A stretch of DNA of 64,000 nt. Origin: Synechococcus sp. PCC 6312. Lineage in GTDB: Bacteria > Cyanobacteriota > Cyanobacteriia > Thermosynechococcales > Thermosynechococcaceae. The stretch is taken from positions 3,109,407 through 3,173,406 of the forward strand of contig NC_019680.1 in assembly GCF_000316685.1 (NCBI RefSeq), given 5' to 3'. The position numbers and the translations under genes were made by a program. The notes below the pieces were generated by a model, which had not been told where the DNA came from, searched no databases, and worked only from the letters and a program-made list of their open reading frames with translations. Positions 45,301-54,364 of the stretch are shown here, piece after piece; the stretch's first letter is position 1; each line of letters opens with the position of its first letter.

Positions 45301-46857
45301 ATGAACGCTCTGTTACTCTATCCGCAATTTCCCCAGTCCTTCTGGTCATACGACCGATTTATGAAATTGGCGGGCTTGAAGGCTGTGATTCCACCCTTGG
45401 GAATTATTACCGTTGCCGCGCTCTTACCTGAAGACTGGGAGATTCGATTTTTTGATCGGAATGTTGGCTGTGAATCGGAGGCTGACTGGGCCTGGTGTGA
45501 TTTAGTCATTCTTTCGGCCATGTTGGTGCAAAAGCCCGATTTCCAGGCCTTGATTCGTAAGGCAGTGCAGTTGGGAAAACCCGTTGCCGTGGGTGGCCCT
45601 TACCCCACCTCTGTCCCTCAAGATGCGTTAGAGGCTGGAGCTAATTTCCTCGTTTTAGATGAAGGGGAAATGACCATACCTCAGTTTCTGGCAGCCTTGG
45701 ATCGGGGAGAGACGCGGGGGGTGTTTCGTTCTCTGGAAAAACCGGATGTTAGCCAAAGTCCCCAGCCCCGTTTTGATCTGCTGCAACGAGATGCCTATTT
45801 AATGATGGCAATCCAGTTTTCCCGCGGTTGCCCCTTTAACTGTGAATTTTGCGATATTATCTCCCTCTATGGCCGTAAACCGCGCACCAAAGAACCGGAA
45901 CAGGCTCTGGCGGAATTGCAATCTCTGTATGACTTGGGTTGGCGGGGCTCGTTATTTGTGGTGGATGATAATTTTATTGGCAATCAACGAAATGTCAAAC
46001 AATTTCTCCGCACCTTGATTCCGTGGATGAAGTCACACCACTATCCCTTTGCCTTTATTACTGAAGCATCGGTTAATCTGGCCGAAGATGATGAACTACT
46101 CCAACTGATGCGGGAAGCCGGATTCTATGCGGTTTTTCTCGGCATTGAAACCCCAGATCAAGACAGTTTACAGGTCGCGCGTAAAGTCCAAAATACCCGT
46201 AACCCTCTGATTGCAGCTTGCCAAAAAATTAACGAGGCAGGTTTGTTGATTTATGCCGGATTTATTTTGGGGTTTGATGGGGAACGCAGCGGGGCCGGTG
46301 AGAGAATTCAGGCCTTTGTTGCCCAAACCAATATTCCCCAGCCAATGTTAGGGATTCTCCAGGCCTTACCCAACACAGCCCTCTGGGATCGCCTCAAACA
46401 AGAGCATCGCTTAGTCGAAAGCAATAGCCCTCTGACCGGGGATCAAAATACTCTGATGAACTTTATCCCGACTCGCCCCGTAGCGGATATTGCTCGGGAA
46501 TATGTTTCTGGTTTTTGGGCGATGTACGAACCCAGGCATTACCTCAGACGCTGTTTATACCAGTGCCTCCAGATTCATTCCCCCCAAAATCGGAAACAGG
46601 TGATGCAATTTTCCCTGAGTCAAGGCCTGCGACTGATCCTGCAACTTATTTGGCATCAAGGGCTACGCCGGTCGGAAATTCGGGGGCAGTTTTGGGTGCA
46701 ACTTTGGATTATTATCTCCCAAAAGCCAGAAGTATTGCATCTCTATCTTGGCCTCTGTGCCGCTGGGGAACATTTTTGGGACTATCGAGAATTAGCCCGC
46801 CAACGCCTAACCCAACAGTTGGGCTATGACCCAATCGCAGTAAATTTTTCTGCGTAA
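45301..46857 (+). CDS. B12-binding radical SAM protein (DUF4070 family)
   Basis: 518 aa. An N-terminal cobalamin-binding-like domain (~1-140: AVGGPYPTSVPQDALEAG, FLVLDEGEMTIPQFLAAL) precedes a radical SAM core with 4Fe-4S cysteines C177, C181 and C184 (SRGCPFNCEFCDI). VVDDNFIGNQRNVKQFLRTL and IYAGFILGFDGERSGAGERI are family marks. A C-terminal ~160-residue DUF4070 region follows. Hopanoid C-2 methylase HpnP belongs to the same superfamily, but I cannot assign that reaction. GGGAGGGAA precedes the ATG. Confidence 0.85.
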   Translation: MNALLLYPQFPQSFWSYDRFMKLAGLKAVIPPLGIITVAALLPEDWEIRFFDRNVGCESEADWAWCDLVILSAMLVQKPDFQALIRKAVQLGKPVAVGGPYPTSVPQDALEAGANFLVLDEGEMTIPQFLAALDRGETRGVFRSLEKPDVSQSPQPRFDLLQRDAYLMMAIQFSRGCPFNCEFCDIISLYGRKPRTKEPEQALAELQSLYDLGWRGSLFVVDDNFIGNQRNVKQFLRTLIPWMKSHHYPFAFITEASVNLAEDDELLQLMREAGFYAVFLGIETPDQDSLQVARKVQNTRNPLIAACQKINEAGLLIYAGFILGFDGERSGAGERIQAFVAQTNIPQPMLGILQALPNTALWDRLKQEHRLVESNSPLTGDQNTLMNFIPTRPVADIAREYVSGFWAMYEPRHYLRRCLYQCLQIHSPQNRKQVMQFSLSQGLRLILQLIWHQGLRRSEIRGQFWVQLWIIISQKPEVLHLYLGLCAAGEHFWDYRELARQRLTQQLGYDPIAVNFSA

Positions 46858-47262
46858 CTTAACATTTCAAGATAAATTAGCCCTGCGTGGCAGATATTTG
46901 ATATTACAGATTAAAATCACTCTCCTCTTCTCCTGACGGCTGCAATGAAGAGCGACTTGTCGGCAGCCCAATTGGTTAAGGAGTTTGGATTCAACAATTT
47001 CTGGAATCTTAATCAGTGATCAGATCGCAACATGATGTCATGGGTGACAGATCCTGAGTAGATGGGGGCAGGCTTTAAAAATTGCACCAATCATCTCTGT
47101 TGACTTAGACATTCACAAAAATTTTCCCAACGCCACATCAATTAGGCCTGGGGCTAAGCCCGATCAGGATTGAAAATTGATAGGGTGGAATTAAAGTCGC
47201 GCCAAGGTGGTCATGGGGCAAACCAAGGGGCCATCTGTTGGAAAAAAGGTTTGATTTTACTG
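46858..47262. other. Intergenic, no gene seen
   Basis: About 400 bp. A 24-codon plus frame at about 46945 (MKSDLSAAQLVKEFGFNNFW) looks like a fragment at best. The RDD frame is open from 47170, but its conserved part starts near 47263. No hairpin with a T-run was evident after the radical SAM gene. Confidence 0.4.
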
Positions 47263-47799
47263 ATGAGTGAACTTGCCCGCCAATATCCAGATTATTTTCC
47301 CGCCCGGCCCTGGAAGCGGGTGATTGCCACCGGGATTGATGGGGCGATGGTCTGGGTCTTAAGTGCGGTTGCGGCGGTTCCAGGCCAGGCGATTCAATGG
47401 GGGCAAATCTTGGTCTTTCTCCTAGCCTGGTGGGTCTTACGGGTAGCTGTGGTTTCCCGCAATAAGGGCCAGAGCTTGGGGCATTGGTTGATGGATCTGC
47501 GGGTCATTGATCAACGGGGACGCACGCCTCTGCTGCAACGCTTGACCCAACGGGAGGGAATCTTAGGCGGGCTGGTTTTATTAGCCTTGGTGGCACTGGA
47601 CAGTGGCCTGGGGTTTGCCATCCTGTTGTTGGTCGCGCCGGTGATTGTGGACTGTAGCTGGGCCTGGATTAATCCCCGTCATAATACTCTCCACGACTTA
47701 ATTTCACAGACAGAGATCGTGGTCGCCTATCGGGGGTTTTCCCTTGATCGTAAACTCATTCGCCTGAGTCAACAGATTCGCGCACAACGCAGTAAATAA
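47263..47799 (+). CDS. RDD-family membrane protein
   Basis: 178 aa from MSELARQYPDYFPARPWKRV (ATG at 47263). The frame is open 31 codons upstream, but those residues are charged and unlike the family. Core features are RVIATGIDGAMVWVLSAVAA (with Asp), the SRNKGQSLGHWLMDLRVID motif after TM2, and NPRHNTLHDLISQTEIVVAY. There are three to four TM segments. It is separate from the larger RDD protein at 21504. The function is unknown; a possible ion or solute transporter. Confidence 0.82.
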   Translation: MSELARQYPDYFPARPWKRVIATGIDGAMVWVLSAVAAVPGQAIQWGQILVFLLAWWVLRVAVVSRNKGQSLGHWLMDLRVIDQRGRTPLLQRLTQREGILGGLVLLALVALDSGLGFAILLLVAPVIVDCSWAWINPRHNTLHDLISQTEIVVAYRGFSLDRKLIRLSQQIRAQRSK

Positions 47800-48393
47800 G
47801 CCCAGCCCTATTTTTAATCGCTCAGTGACCCTTTCCCGCCAATGGGTTGCATCTAGGAAATGCTAGAGCCGCCCCGGATTCCCCTCGGGTTGCTGGGGTC
47901 TCTGGCGGATATGTTGCAGACATCGAGAATTCTAATTTTAGATTTAACTGATAATCCCAGAGATATTACCCAGACCGATAACCTATGGAGTAGGTAAATT
48001 GAGAGTTGTGATAAATTGTAACAATCGAATATTAATAAAGACTGACTCACCTGACTTATATAGCGGTGGGATGTAATGCTAAATTCAAGTCATATCGAAT
48101 CTGTCTTAACTGCCTTGAGTGATGGCAAAACCATGAAAAATAAGGCTTTAGGGGATATCATGAATTTTTTCTTAGTTTCTGTAGCCAAACTGAAACAATT
48201 TGTAAAAACTCGTAAACGAGACTGAAACAAGAGCAGTTGGTGATTTTTCTAAGAGCTATACTAAGACATACGAAAGATCGCTACCATTACGGCAGTTATT
48301 TTGGAATTATGTGTTTTTTCCTTGGATTTCATGGTAGTGGTAGATTGTAGTTCCATCTGTTTTTGTCCTTAACACCTACTTGGAATACAGATC
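47800..48393. other. Long leader region upstream of the PadR gene
   Basis: 594 bp. It holds one small plus frame (48076-48225, entered separately); otherwise I see no gene. The part after 48225 is AT-rich and should carry the promoter of the PadR-family gene. A 65-codon minus frame at 47853-48050 has no family pattern. Confidence 0.4.
48076..48225 (+). CDS. Possible 49-aa small protein
   Basis: MLNSSHIESVLTALSDGKTM ... FFLVSVAKLKQFVKTRKRD, ending TGA. It is helical and basic at the C-terminus. No clear ribosome-binding site lies before the ATG, and the family is unknown. It could be an upstream small ORF in the leader of the PadR gene or chance. Confidence 0.3.
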   Translation: MLNSSHIESVLTALSDGKTMKNKALGDIMNFFLVSVAKLKQFVKTRKRD

Positions 48394-48771
48394 ATGAAAC
48401 TGGATGACATTTATCAGTTTTTTAAGCAACCGCCGCCGGTGTATTTGAGCAAGGAAGTCGCGGTCTGTTATGTGCTTTACACCTTGGTGGAAAAAGGTGA
48501 CTCCTACGGCACAGCCCTGATTCAATCCATCGAAACTGACTATCCCCTCTATCGTCTATCTGACACGGTGCTATACAGTGCCTTAAAGTTTCTGGAGGAT
48601 GACGGGATTATCAGCGGCTACTGGAAAAAAGTTGAAGGGCGGGGGCGGCCGCGGCGGATGTATCATGTGGTTCCAGAAAAAGACGAGTTAGCCAAAGATC
48701 TAGCCAAACTCTGGTTGACCTATCTCCAAGATGAAAGCACTTTTGAAAAGTCCTCAAAAAGCCGCAAGTAA
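48394..48771 (+). CDS. PadR-family regulator (Pex-like)
   Basis: 125 aa. A winged-helix PadR domain covers nearly the whole protein: AVCYVLYTLVEKGDSYGTAL, LIQSIETDYPLYRLSDTVLY, SALKFLEDDGIISGYWKKVE, then GRGRPRRMYHVVPEK (the wing). Pex, the cyanobacterial circadian period extender, is a PadR protein of similar size and pattern, so this may be its orthologue, but PadR paralogues exist. Its long upstream region suggests regulated expression. Confidence 0.8.
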   Translation: MKLDDIYQFFKQPPPVYLSKEVAVCYVLYTLVEKGDSYGTALIQSIETDYPLYRLSDTVLYSALKFLEDDGIISGYWKKVEGRGRPRRMYHVVPEKDELAKDLAKLWLTYLQDESTFEKSSKSRK

Positions 48772-48783
48772 TGCTTGGATGTC

Positions 48784-49566
48784 TCAGTGATTAACAGAGT
48801 GGTCTGGGCTGAGGGATTGTAACTTGGCCTGGACTGCTTGGATATCTTGCCACATCAACCATTTGGGCCCGCCCACCTCTCGGCTGGGGTTTCGCAACAG
48901 ATAGGCAGGGTGAAGAATCGGCATACAGAGACGGCCCTCCCATTCAATCCAGGTGCCGCGAATCTTGGTAATCCCGCGAGTATCCCCGGTCACTCCCTTA
49001 ACCGCAGTGGCTCCAGTCAGCAAAATAATTTTGGGATCCACGAGGCGAATTTGCTCTAAAAGGTAGGGGCGGCAAGCGTTGGACTCGGCCAGGGTGGGAA
49101 CCCGATTTCCCGGCGGACGACATTTGACGATATTGCAGATATACACATCTTTGTCGCTGTCTAGATTCACGGATGCGAGGATTTTTTCTAAGAGTTGTCC
49201 CGCCCGGCCGACAAAGGGGAGTCCGGTTTCATCTTCCGTTTGCCCAGGCCCCTCGCCAATGATCATTAAATCTGCCTCTGGGTTACCCCGACTAATGACC
49301 ACATGGGTACGGGTTTGGCTGAGCTCGCATCGCTGACAGGCCTGGCAATGTTCCGTTAGTTCTGTCAAAGTCGGATAGGTGCCAGGGGGAATGGGGACGG
49401 TTGCGGATGTGGGAATCTGGGCGTAGTCCGCTGGGGACAGGTGTGATTCCTTGGGGCTAGGGGGGGGGATCGGCGCAATTGGTCTTTGAGCGGCAATTTC
49501 TGGGGAAGGGGCAACCAGATCAAAGAGGCTCGTTTGTAGAGGTTCAGGTTCACTCATCCAATTCAT
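48784..49566 (-). CDS. Type-4 uracil-DNA glycosylase (4Fe-4S)
   Basis: 260 aa. It removes uracil from DNA. Cysteines C77, C80, C149 and C165 have the 4Fe-4S spacing of the thermophilic family-4 enzymes; C74 is extra. [20 protein letters not shown] (active-site loop) and the late [13 protein letters not shown] (with His) are standard. The first ~65 residues are a Pro-rich extension absent from the minimal enzymes. It is last in a minus-strand gene run, 6 nt after the CysQ-like gene. Confidence 0.92.
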   Translation of the reverse strand: MNWMSEPEPLQTSLFDLVAPSPEIAAQRPIAPIPPPSPKESHLSPADYAQIPTSATVPIPPGTYPTLTELTEHCQACQRCELSQTRTHVVISRGNPEADLMIIGEGPGQTEDETGLPFVGRAGQLLEKILASVNLDSDKDVYICNIVKCRPPGNRVPTLAESNACRPYLLEQIRLVDPKIILLTGATAVKGVTGDTRGITKIRGTWIEWEGRLCMPILHPAYLLRNPSREVGGPKWLMWQDIQAVQAKLQSLSPDHSVNH

Positions 49567-49572
49567 ACTCCC

Positions 49573-50424
49573 TTAGACAGATTCAATGGCTAGTTGGAGG
49601 CGTTCCCGGAAACAATTAATATAGTTGGGCCATCCCACCAGAATGGTTTGATCATGGGTGAGAGTCTCATGTTCCAGGCTATCGGCACTAAATCGCAAGG
49701 GTTCTCCCGTCAAGTCACAGCAAATCAGTCCAGCGGCTTGGGCCAACGCCAGGGGCGCGGTTGTATCCCAGAGTTTGACTCGCTTATTGAGATAGAGGTA
49801 TAAACCCACTTGTCCGGTAATGACCTGTAAGACCTTGAGACCAAAGCTGCCGAGGAAATGAAATTGGGTTTCGGGAATGGCGTGTTGAATGGCTGCCCCA
49901 TAGGCCTGGAAATCTTTGTAACCAATCATCAACGGGGCCTGGTCGGGGGTGGGGTGGGGTGGGGGACTAGGTTTTAAGGGAAAAGCAGGATCGTTGCCGT
50001 TACTTTGCCACAGGCCCCAGCTTGGCCCGCCATAAAAGAGTTGATCGGCAGCCGGATCATAAACCCAACCTGCCCGGGGCGCGCCCTCTTGCCAGAGACC
50101 AACCATAACCGCATAGTTTTTTTGGATCCGGATTAAATCATCGGTGCCATCGAGGGGATCAATTAACCAGAGCCGTTCATAGTTTTGATGAAATTGGATT
50201 CGAGAGTCGGGATTTTCTTCAGTAATGATCCCATCGGCTGGAAACCAGGCCTGGAATTGTTGACTGAGTTGCTCATCCAGTTGGCAATCAATACTCGTGG
50301 CAAAATCATTCTTGCCTTTTTCAATAATTTCAAAGGGTTGAGTGGCGAGGGTTTGGGCCAGTTGTCCCGCATCCCGGAGGGCCTGGTTAATGTGGGTGAG
50401 TTGTGCCAAGGATACGGGAGTCAT
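49573..50424 (-). CDS. Inositol-monophosphatase/CysQ-family phosphatase
   Basis: 283 aa of the Li+-sensitive, Mg2+-dependent phosphatase family. Metal-site motifs are EE at 69-70 (IITEENPDS) and D89-P-L-D92-G-T-D95 (WLIDPLDGTDDLI), with WDTTAPLALAQAAG near the C-terminus. It probably hydrolyses 3'-phosphoadenosine 5'-phosphate (CysQ role) or a sugar/inositol phosphate. Its ATG overlaps the GIY-YIG gene stop by 4 nt (ATGA). Confidence 0.88.
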   Translation of the reverse strand: MTPVSLAQLTHINQALRDAGQLAQTLATQPFEIIEKGKNDFATSIDCQLDEQLSQQFQAWFPADGIITEENPDSRIQFHQNYERLWLIDPLDGTDDLIRIQKNYAVMVGLWQEGAPRAGWVYDPAADQLFYGGPSWGLWQSNGNDPAFPLKPSPPPHPTPDQAPLMIGYKDFQAYGAAIQHAIPETQFHFLGSFGLKVLQVITGQVGLYLYLNKRVKLWDTTAPLALAQAAGLICCDLTGEPLRFSADSLEHETLTHDQTILVGWPNYINCFRERLQLAIESV

Positions 50425-50960
50425 TTCAAGTCCAGGAGGCCGTTCTCTTTGAGTTTAGGGTTAAATCTAAGGGGTTCAGTGACATGGCGAGCTTCTAGGA
50501 CTTGGAAAATTTCCTGTTCGGCTTGGCGGGCTAAGTCCTTAAGATATTTAATTTGCCCAACCTCATCCAGGCCAGCCCATTCCTGCTGCATCGCTGGGGA
50601 CATCCGGGTTTTAACATCAATGGCATTTTCCCAGGCCCCCTGTTGTGTGTCATTACCGGGGGGGATAGTCCCCAACTCATTGAGCCACTGCTGCCGGATT
50701 GCGTCTAGCTGGGTGCGGTTGGGCCGGTCAATGGCATAGAACTTAAAACCATAGCAGGCCTGGGGTTGGCGGACTAAATGTTGCCGCAGACTGAGATAAA
50801 TATCCCGAGAAAAGCCAATATACTGCACTTGGTCTGATTGATCAAAGATGGCATAGACCCCAATTTGTCCTGTGGGAGAGGTATCCACCAGTCCCGTCAC
50901 CGTTAAATAGGGAATTAACCGCAAATCTGCCAAGGGAGGAACTGTCACAGCCAGAGTCAT
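50421..50960 (-). CDS. GIY-YIG domain protein
   Basis: 179 aa from MTLAVTVPPLADLRLIPYLT (ATG at 50960; a longer frame to 51038 lies inside the kinase gene). The GIY-YIG motif appears as G34-V-Y and Y47-I-G with R52 in GFSRDIYLSLRQHL, a conserved cyanobacterial variant. The C-terminal half is helical (EWAGLDEVGQIKYLKDLARQ). Nuclease activity is plausible but unproved. It lies between the histidine kinase (20 nt upstream) and the CysQ-like gene (4-nt overlap). Confidence 0.82.
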   Translation of the reverse strand: MTLAVTVPPLADLRLIPYLTVTGLVDTSPTGQIGVYAIFDQSDQVQYIGFSRDIYLSLRQHLVRQPQACYGFKFYAIDRPNRTQLDAIRQQWLNELGTIPPGNDTQQGAWENAIDVKTRMSPAMQQEWAGLDEVGQIKYLKDLARQAEQEIFQVLEARHVTEPLRFNPKLKENGLLDLK

Positions 50961-50980
50961 AGTTGCCTGAAATACTTTCC

Positions 50981-52309
50981 CTAGTATGCCTGATGCTCTT
51001 GGTTTAGCGGTAAATATAACGTTAAAATGTCGCCCCAACGGTGATCATGACGGACGGTGAGTTTGCCGCCAAGGGCGTGAAAGAGGGTTTTTGTCACCGA
51101 CAGGTTCAGGCTTAAATGTCCGGTTTCCGGTTGCCACATCAGCATTTTTCCGACTGCGGCCAGGGTTTGACTGCGATGTTTTTCACTGGATTTCAGTTGG
51201 ACTTTGAGTTGAGAACCAGCCAAACTAAAGCGCATTTCCAGGGTACTTCGGGGCGGCAAGGTCTGGCTAAAATGCTCCACCAGGCCCGTCAGAACTTGAT
51301 CGAGGAGATTGGGATCACTGGTAACGGCGGGGAGCTTGGCCGGATATTGCATGTCTAAGGCGAGGTGGCGGCGTTGGGCTTGCTTTTGCCAGCGAGGAAT
51401 ATTATCCTGAAGAATTTCTTCCACCGAGACAGAACTTAACCCGGTCAGTGGGGAGGGGGCTGGATCGGCCATCAGTTCTGCGGCATGAAAGAGCAAACTA
51501 AAGCGATTCACTTGGTCGTGACATTCTTGGGCAATGGCCTGGAGACGGTGATGAACATCGGCGGGTAGGTCGGCCCGTTTGAGGAGGAGTTGAATCAGGG
51601 TTTGGATCGTAGTCAGGGGAGTGCGGACTTCATGGGTGAGAGCCTGGAGCAATTCAATATCCAGAAACTGCTCTTCTTCCGTCTCCAGGCCTGGGGATAG
51701 CTCCGGAGCGGGACTCGATAGATTTAATTCCCCAAAAGTCCGGGGTTGGGGCGCTATCAGTTCCCGCAGGAGGGCCTGGCTGAAGTCTGTCACCAAGTGA
51801 TAATCCGGGGGCTGGGGTGGGTGGGCTAGTAACCAATCCGCCATGACAGACAGGCAGTGGGGCGCGGTCATCTTGAGGCGGAGTTCTAACTGTTGCCAGG
51901 CCTGGAGAATATCAGCCGGATCAAAAGAAAATTTTAGCCCCAACTCTCCATCGAAGCTTAAAACTAAGTTCCAGGCCGGGCTGAGGAGGAGGCAAAAGGG
52001 GTGGGTCGCTAAGGGATCTGCTGGACTAATGGGAATCAGGGTAATGGGTTCTGGGGAGGTGGTGGCGAAAGTGGGCGGTAAACAGGCCTGGTGGTTGGCT
52101 AAGGGAGCAAAAATCCAGGGGGTGAGTTGGGGGTGGGCAAAAATCGGGGCCGGCCCAGCCAAGAGAAATCCCGCTTCAACCGGCCAAGAGAGGATCGAGA
52201 GTTCTTCTAAAGCTTGGATCGCGGCTGACCATTGCCAACTCAAATCCTCACCCACCCTAACAACTGGCTTGGCATCTGGATCAAGAGGGGGGGACAGGAA
52301 CCAATTCAT
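50981..52309 (-). CDS. Histidine-kinase-like protein with degenerate ATP-binding domain
   Basis: 442 aa from MNWFLSPPLDPDAKPVV (ATG at 52309; the frame is open to 52387). The N-terminal ~200 residues contain no TM segment and look like a soluble sensor. The phosphoacceptor box LLQALTHEVRTPLTTIQTLI is intact (His226). In the ATP-binding half the N-box (expected NLL.NA.K) reads QVLTGLVEHFSQ with no Asn, and no DxGxG (G1) motif is visible. It may bind ATP poorly or act as a scaffold. It is first in a run with the GIY-YIG, CysQ and UDG genes; there is no adjacent response regulator. Confidence 0.8.
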   Translation of the reverse strand: MNWFLSPPLDPDAKPVVRVGEDLSWQWSAAIQALEELSILSWPVEAGFLLAGPAPIFAHPQLTPWIFAPLANHQACLPPTFATTSPEPITLIPISPADPLATHPFCLLLSPAWNLVLSFDGELGLKFSFDPADILQAWQQLELRLKMTAPHCLSVMADWLLAHPPQPPDYHLVTDFSQALLRELIAPQPRTFGELNLSSPAPELSPGLETEEEQFLDIELLQALTHEVRTPLTTIQTLIQLLLKRADLPADVHHRLQAIAQECHDQVNRFSLLFHAAELMADPAPSPLTGLSSVSVEEILQDNIPRWQKQAQRRHLALDMQYPAKLPAVTSDPNLLDQVLTGLVEHFSQTLPPRSTLEMRFSLAGSQLKVQLKSSEKHRSQTLAAVGKMLMWQPETGHLSLNLSVTKTLFHALGGKLTVRHDHRWGDILTLYLPLNQEHQAY

Positions 52310-52479
52310 CACAACAATGGCCTGGGCTTCTGTCTTTGACCTTAAGGGACAAAAAAGGATCTCGCTAGGGTTATAACCGAACTCCAAGCCGGGCGGTAAA
52401 GATGCAAACCTCTATTCCATCAAGTATTGCCTGGCCGCCAATGATCAGGTCCAGGTTCACCCATTCCAGGCCAGATTTG

Positions 52480-52518
52480 TTTCATAGTTCTTTCATAATC
52501 ATCGGATTACAGTACACT
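52480..52518 (+). promoter_or_regulatory. Direct repeat and putative promoter upstream of mntC
   Basis: TTTCATA occurs at 52480-52486 and again at 52491-52497, an 11-bp period typical of OmpR-family response-regulator sites. A TACACT at 52513-52518 could be the -10 element, placing the repeats at or just upstream of -35. In Synechocystis, mntCAB is repressed by Mn2+ through ManS-ManR; whether this is a ManR site is an inference. Confidence 0.4.
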
Positions 52519-52541
52519 AAGGAAAGTGAAAAGATTATGAA

Positions 52542-53558
52542 ATGCAACGTTCGTTCCTGACCACTGCCCCAATGTACGGATCAAAGCTAGGTCAGGTTTT
52601 GGGTCTGGGCCTGGTGGCATTGCTTTGGAGTCCCCTGTTAGCCGGTTGTCAAGCCCTATTACCGGAGCAATCACCAACCGCTGGGACATCTGCTTCTCCC
52701 GGTCTGGCTGACAGCAAAAAAGTTATTTTGACCACTTTTACGGTCTTAGCCGATATGGCCCAAAACGTTGCAGGAGATAAAGCGGTTGTTGAATCCCTCA
52801 CAAAACCGGGGACACAGATTCACACCTATGAACCTACTCCGAGCGACATGATTCGGGCTCAACAGGCAGATTTAATTCTGGACAATGGCCTGGGCCTGGA
52901 ACGTTGGGCCCAAAAGTTTTACGGCAATCTCCAGGGTGTCCCCCACATTACGATTAGTCAGGGTGTAGAAATCATTCCTCTGACTGAAGGTGTCTATGCC
53001 AATCAACCCAATCCCCATGCCTGGATGTCGCCCCAAAATGCCTTGATCTATGTCGAGAACATTCGCCAGGCCCTCGTGGATCTTGACCCCAATCATGCCC
53101 CCACCTACAACCAAAACGCCGCCACCTACAGTCAGAAAATCAAGGCTTTGGATAAAAAACTCTGGGTAGCCCTGGCCCAACTGGCCCCCAATCAACGCAC
53201 CTTAGTCACCTGTGAAGGCGCATTTTCCTACCTGACGCGAGATTATGGGTTACAGGAGCTTTATCTCTGGCCAGTTAACTCCGATCAAGACGGTACACCC
53301 CAACAAATTCGCCAAGTCGTGGATGCGGTGCGAGCCAACAAGATCCCCGTTGTGTTTTGTGAAAGTACGGTCAACGACAAAGCCCAGCACCAAGTTGCCC
53401 AGGAAACCAACAGCAAATTTGGGGGTGTTTTTTATGTAGATTCCCTCACGGACAGCAATGGGCCAGCCCCAACCTATTTGGACTTACTGACCACCAACCT
53501 GAAAACCATTCAAAAAGGCTTTCAAGTTTCCCCTCAACCACCAGGAGCTAAACCATGA
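52542..53558 (+). CDS. mntC: Manganese ABC transporter, substrate-binding lipoprotein MntC
   Basis: 338 aa. A lipobox LLAGC places the lipidated Cys at 36. Cluster A-I metal ligands are H94 (IHTYEPTPSD), H159 (PNPHAWMSP), E225 (TCEGAFSYL) and D300 (YVDSLTDSNG), the MntC His-His-Glu-Asp set. C224 and C273 match the disulfide pair of Synechocystis MntC that rigidifies the metal site. It captures Mn2+ for photosystem II assembly. First gene of mntCAB; an alternative start is MYGSKLGQ ten codons in. Confidence 0.93.
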   Translation: MQRSFLTTAPMYGSKLGQVLGLGLVALLWSPLLAGCQALLPEQSPTAGTSASPGLADSKKVILTTFTVLADMAQNVAGDKAVVESLTKPGTQIHTYEPTPSDMIRAQQADLILDNGLGLERWAQKFYGNLQGVPHITISQGVEIIPLTEGVYANQPNPHAWMSPQNALIYVENIRQALVDLDPNHAPTYNQNAATYSQKIKALDKKLWVALAQLAPNQRTLVTCEGAFSYLTRDYGLQELYLWPVNSDQDGTPQQIRQVVDAVRANKIPVVFCESTVNDKAQHQVAQETNSKFGGVFYVDSLTDSNGPAPTYLDLLTTNLKTIQKGFQVSPQPPGAKP

Positions 53559-54295
53559 ATCGCGCCAGCATTGATGTTGAAAATGTCACGGTTAAATATC
53601 ACGGTAAAGTTGCGCTCCACCAGGCCAGTGTTAAACTCGCTCCCGGTTCCATTAGTGGCTTAGTCGGGATGAATGGCAGTGGAAAATCTACCTTATTCAA
53701 GGCCATTATGGGATTTATCAAGCCCCAGTCCGGTCGGGTTTTAATTAACGGCTTGCCCGTGCGCCAGGCCCAAAAGCGCCATCAGATTGCCTATGTTCCC
53801 CAGGCTGAAGAAGTGGATTGGCAGTTCCCGGTCAATGTTGCCGATGTGGTGATGATGGGGCGACATGGCTATTTGAATTGGTTGCGGATCCCCACAGATC
53901 AGGATCGGGCGGTGGTCGCGGCCAGTTTAGAGCGGGTGCAGATGGGAGAATTTCGCGAGCGACAAATTGGCGAACTTTCGGGCGGACAGAAGAAACGGAC
54001 ATTTTTAGCCAGGGCCTTAGCTCAGAACAGTGGGATTTTACTTCTAGATGAACCCTTTGCGGGGGTGGATGTTCGGACTGAAAAAGCGATGATTGATTTG
54101 CTGTTAGAGTTGCGGCAACAGGGCTATACGATTTTGATTTCCACCCACGACTTAAGCTCCATTGCCACCTTTTGTGATCAAGTTGTTTTGGTGAATAAAA
54201 CGATTTTGGCCTATGGTGACACGGCTGATGTTTTTACCGAAGAGAATTTAACCCGTACCTTTGGGGGGGTCTTGCCTCATCAAATTAAAAAATAA
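53555..54295 (+). CDS. mntA: Manganese ABC transporter, ATPase MntA
   Basis: 246 aa. Walker A GMNGSGKST (38-46), signature LSGGQKKR, Walker B ILLLDEPFAGVD and switch His in LISTHDLSS are all present. Its ATG overlaps the mntC stop by 4 nt (ATGA), so translation is coupled. It is cytoplasmic and powers MntB. Confidence 0.93.
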   Translation: MNRASIDVENVTVKYHGKVALHQASVKLAPGSISGLVGMNGSGKSTLFKAIMGFIKPQSGRVLINGLPVRQAQKRHQIAYVPQAEEVDWQFPVNVADVVMMGRHGYLNWLRIPTDQDRAVVAASLERVQMGEFRERQIGELSGGQKKRTFLARALAQNSGILLLDEPFAGVDVRTEKAMIDLLLELRQQGYTILISTHDLSSIATFCDQVVLVNKTILAYGDTADVFTEENLTRTFGGVLPHQIKK

Positions 54296-54364
54296 CGCCG
54301 TTTCTGTTGAGTTGGATTGGCGCATCAGCATGAATAGTAGGTTTACCTCAGTGACCGGTAATCT

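Noticed and set aside
45301-46857. Calling the radical SAM protein HpnP (hopanoid 2-methylase)
   Set aside because: Shares superfamily architecture, but the sequence fits the general DUF4070 group better and no hopanoid genes are nearby.
46945-47020. Short frame MKSDLSAAQLVKEFGFNNFW
   Set aside because: Only 24 codons, no good ribosome-binding site and no family; not enough to call a gene or a transposase remnant.
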